A stretch of 6,284 nt of DNA from contig JAEURE010000168.1 of assembly GCA_016789485.1 (NCBI GenBank), positions 1 through 6,284 of the forward strand, written 5' to 3'. The position numbers and the translations under genes were made by a program. Below the pieces are notes generated by a model that saw nothing but the letters and a program-made list of their open reading frames with translations, ran no database searches and was not told the DNA's origin. Position 1 is the stretch's first letter. Each line of letters opens with the position of its first letter. Shown piece after piece: positions 5,972 to 6,284 of the stretch. The stretch comes from Anaerolineales bacterium. Its GTDB lineage: Bacteria; Chloroflexota; Anaerolineae; Anaerolineales; Villigracilaceae.

Positions 5972-6063
5972 ATGTCATTGCGAGGAGGGTGTTTTTTTTC
6001 CGCCGAAGCAATCCCCATCAATGTAGAGATTGCTTCGGACAATGAACGCTCTCGCAATGACAT
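5972..6063. repeat. REP/MITE-like nested inverted repeat
   Basis: Two perfect inverted repeats are nested. The outer arms are ATGTCATTGCGAG (5972-5984) and CTCGCAATGACAT (6051-6063), 13 bp. The inner arms are CCGAAGCAATC (6003-6013) and GATTGCTTCGG (6028-6038), 11 bp, around a 14-base loop. A run of eight T lies between the left arms. The words CATTGCGAG and CGAAGCAATC are familiar from short palindromic repeats dispersed through many environmental bacterial genomes, Chloroflexota included (recalled, not searched). The element fills nearly all of the ybaB-recR gap, and its long stem may affect read-through or mRNA stability. No open reading frame lies inside. Confidence 0.85.
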
Positions 6064-6068
6064 GTAAC

Positions 6069-6284
6069 CTAAAAGGGCAACCCACCCGCAAGCGGACCCA
6101 TCATTTTCTCTTGCAGTGCGCGGGACTCATCCAATGCCAGGTTGACGGCGGAGAGAACCATATCCTGCAGGAGTTCGGCGTCTGCATCTTTGAGGAACTC
6201 AGGGGAAATCTCGACAGATTTGCATTTCTGGTCACCCGTCATGGTGACTTTGATTGCGCCGCCGCCTGCTGTCGCGCTGACTGT
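6069..6284 (-). CDS. ybaB: YbaB/EbfC nucleoid-associated protein, C-terminal part (partial)
   Basis: Translating the minus strand from the right window edge gives the last 71 residues of a YbaB/EbfC family protein, ending at TAG (6071..6069). It begins TVSATAGGGAIKVTMTGD, the family's glycine-rich beta-strand segment, and continues with VEISPEFL, the ...DADAELLQDMVLSAVNLAL helix and the final MGPLAGGLPF. The family forms small DNA-binding dimers that coat or organise the nucleoid; its gene often lies between dnaX and recR. The 5' part, about a third of the gene, lies outside the window. Too short at its visible length to say anything of regulation. Confidence 0.96.
   Translation of the reverse strand, partial: TVSATAGGGAIKVTMTGDQKCKSVEISPEFLKDADAELLQDMVLSAVNLALDESRALQEKMMGPLAGGLPF

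Noticed and set aside
5972..6063. CRISPR repeat or intrinsic terminator
   Set aside because: The words occur as one nested inverted pair, not as spaced direct repeats, and no T-tract follows the stem on either strand.

Overview
The window looks like a piece of a Chloroflexota chromosome, probably an Anaerolineae-type organism. This rests on recalled 16S signatures rather than a search: the reverse-strand 16S fragment reads 'GAATATTGCACAATGGGCG', 'GAGAGATGAGCAAGGACGG' and 'GGAATAAGTCTCGGCTAAC', and its 338 region carries the EUB338-III variant. The phylum call is moderately confident; nothing finer is claimed.

Layout. Positions 1-490 (minus) are the 5' third of a 16S rRNA gene, cut by the window edge. 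Positions 491-875 are its leader, with a near-perfect upstream promoter (TTGACA-16-TATAAT), a second promoter (TTGACG-17-TAGAAT), a boxA-like element and several hairpins. Positions 876-3376 (minus) are a two-gene operon: a protein with an N-terminal TIR domain plus two further TIR/deoxyribosyltransferase-like modules, overlapping by one base (TAGTG) a UGT/GT28-type glycosyltransferase. A 170-bp divergent intergenic region follows. Positions 3547-5325 (plus) are a second two-gene operon: an ADP-ribose-pyrophosphatase-type NUDIX hydrolase, then a fusion of a TIR/nucleoside-deoxyribosyltransferase-like domain to a C-terminal Macro domain. A strong bidirectional terminator (about 5328-5353) ends this block. 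Beyond it are housekeeping genes on the minus strand, recR and the 3' end of ybaB/ebfC, separated by a 92-bp nested palindrome that looks like a dispersed REP/MITE-type repeat.

How the genes may work together. Four protein activities in the central block converge on NAD+/ADP-ribose chemistry: TIR and TIR-like N-glycosidase folds (cleave NAD+ or nucleotides), Macro (binds or hydrolyses ADP-ribose derivatives) and NUDIX (cleaves ADP-ribose-type pyrophosphates). The arrangement suggests an undescribed nucleotide-based conflict or stress-signalling module. In this reading the TIR-like domains make an ADP-ribose-derived product, the Macro domain senses it in cis, and the NUDIX enzyme removes it. 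The glycosyltransferase coupled to the triple-module TIR protein has no obvious place in known TIR systems. The domain calls are well supported by visible motifs; the system-level function is inference. The block is visibly more AT-rich than recR, consistent with an accessory cassette between an rrn operon and ybaB-recR.
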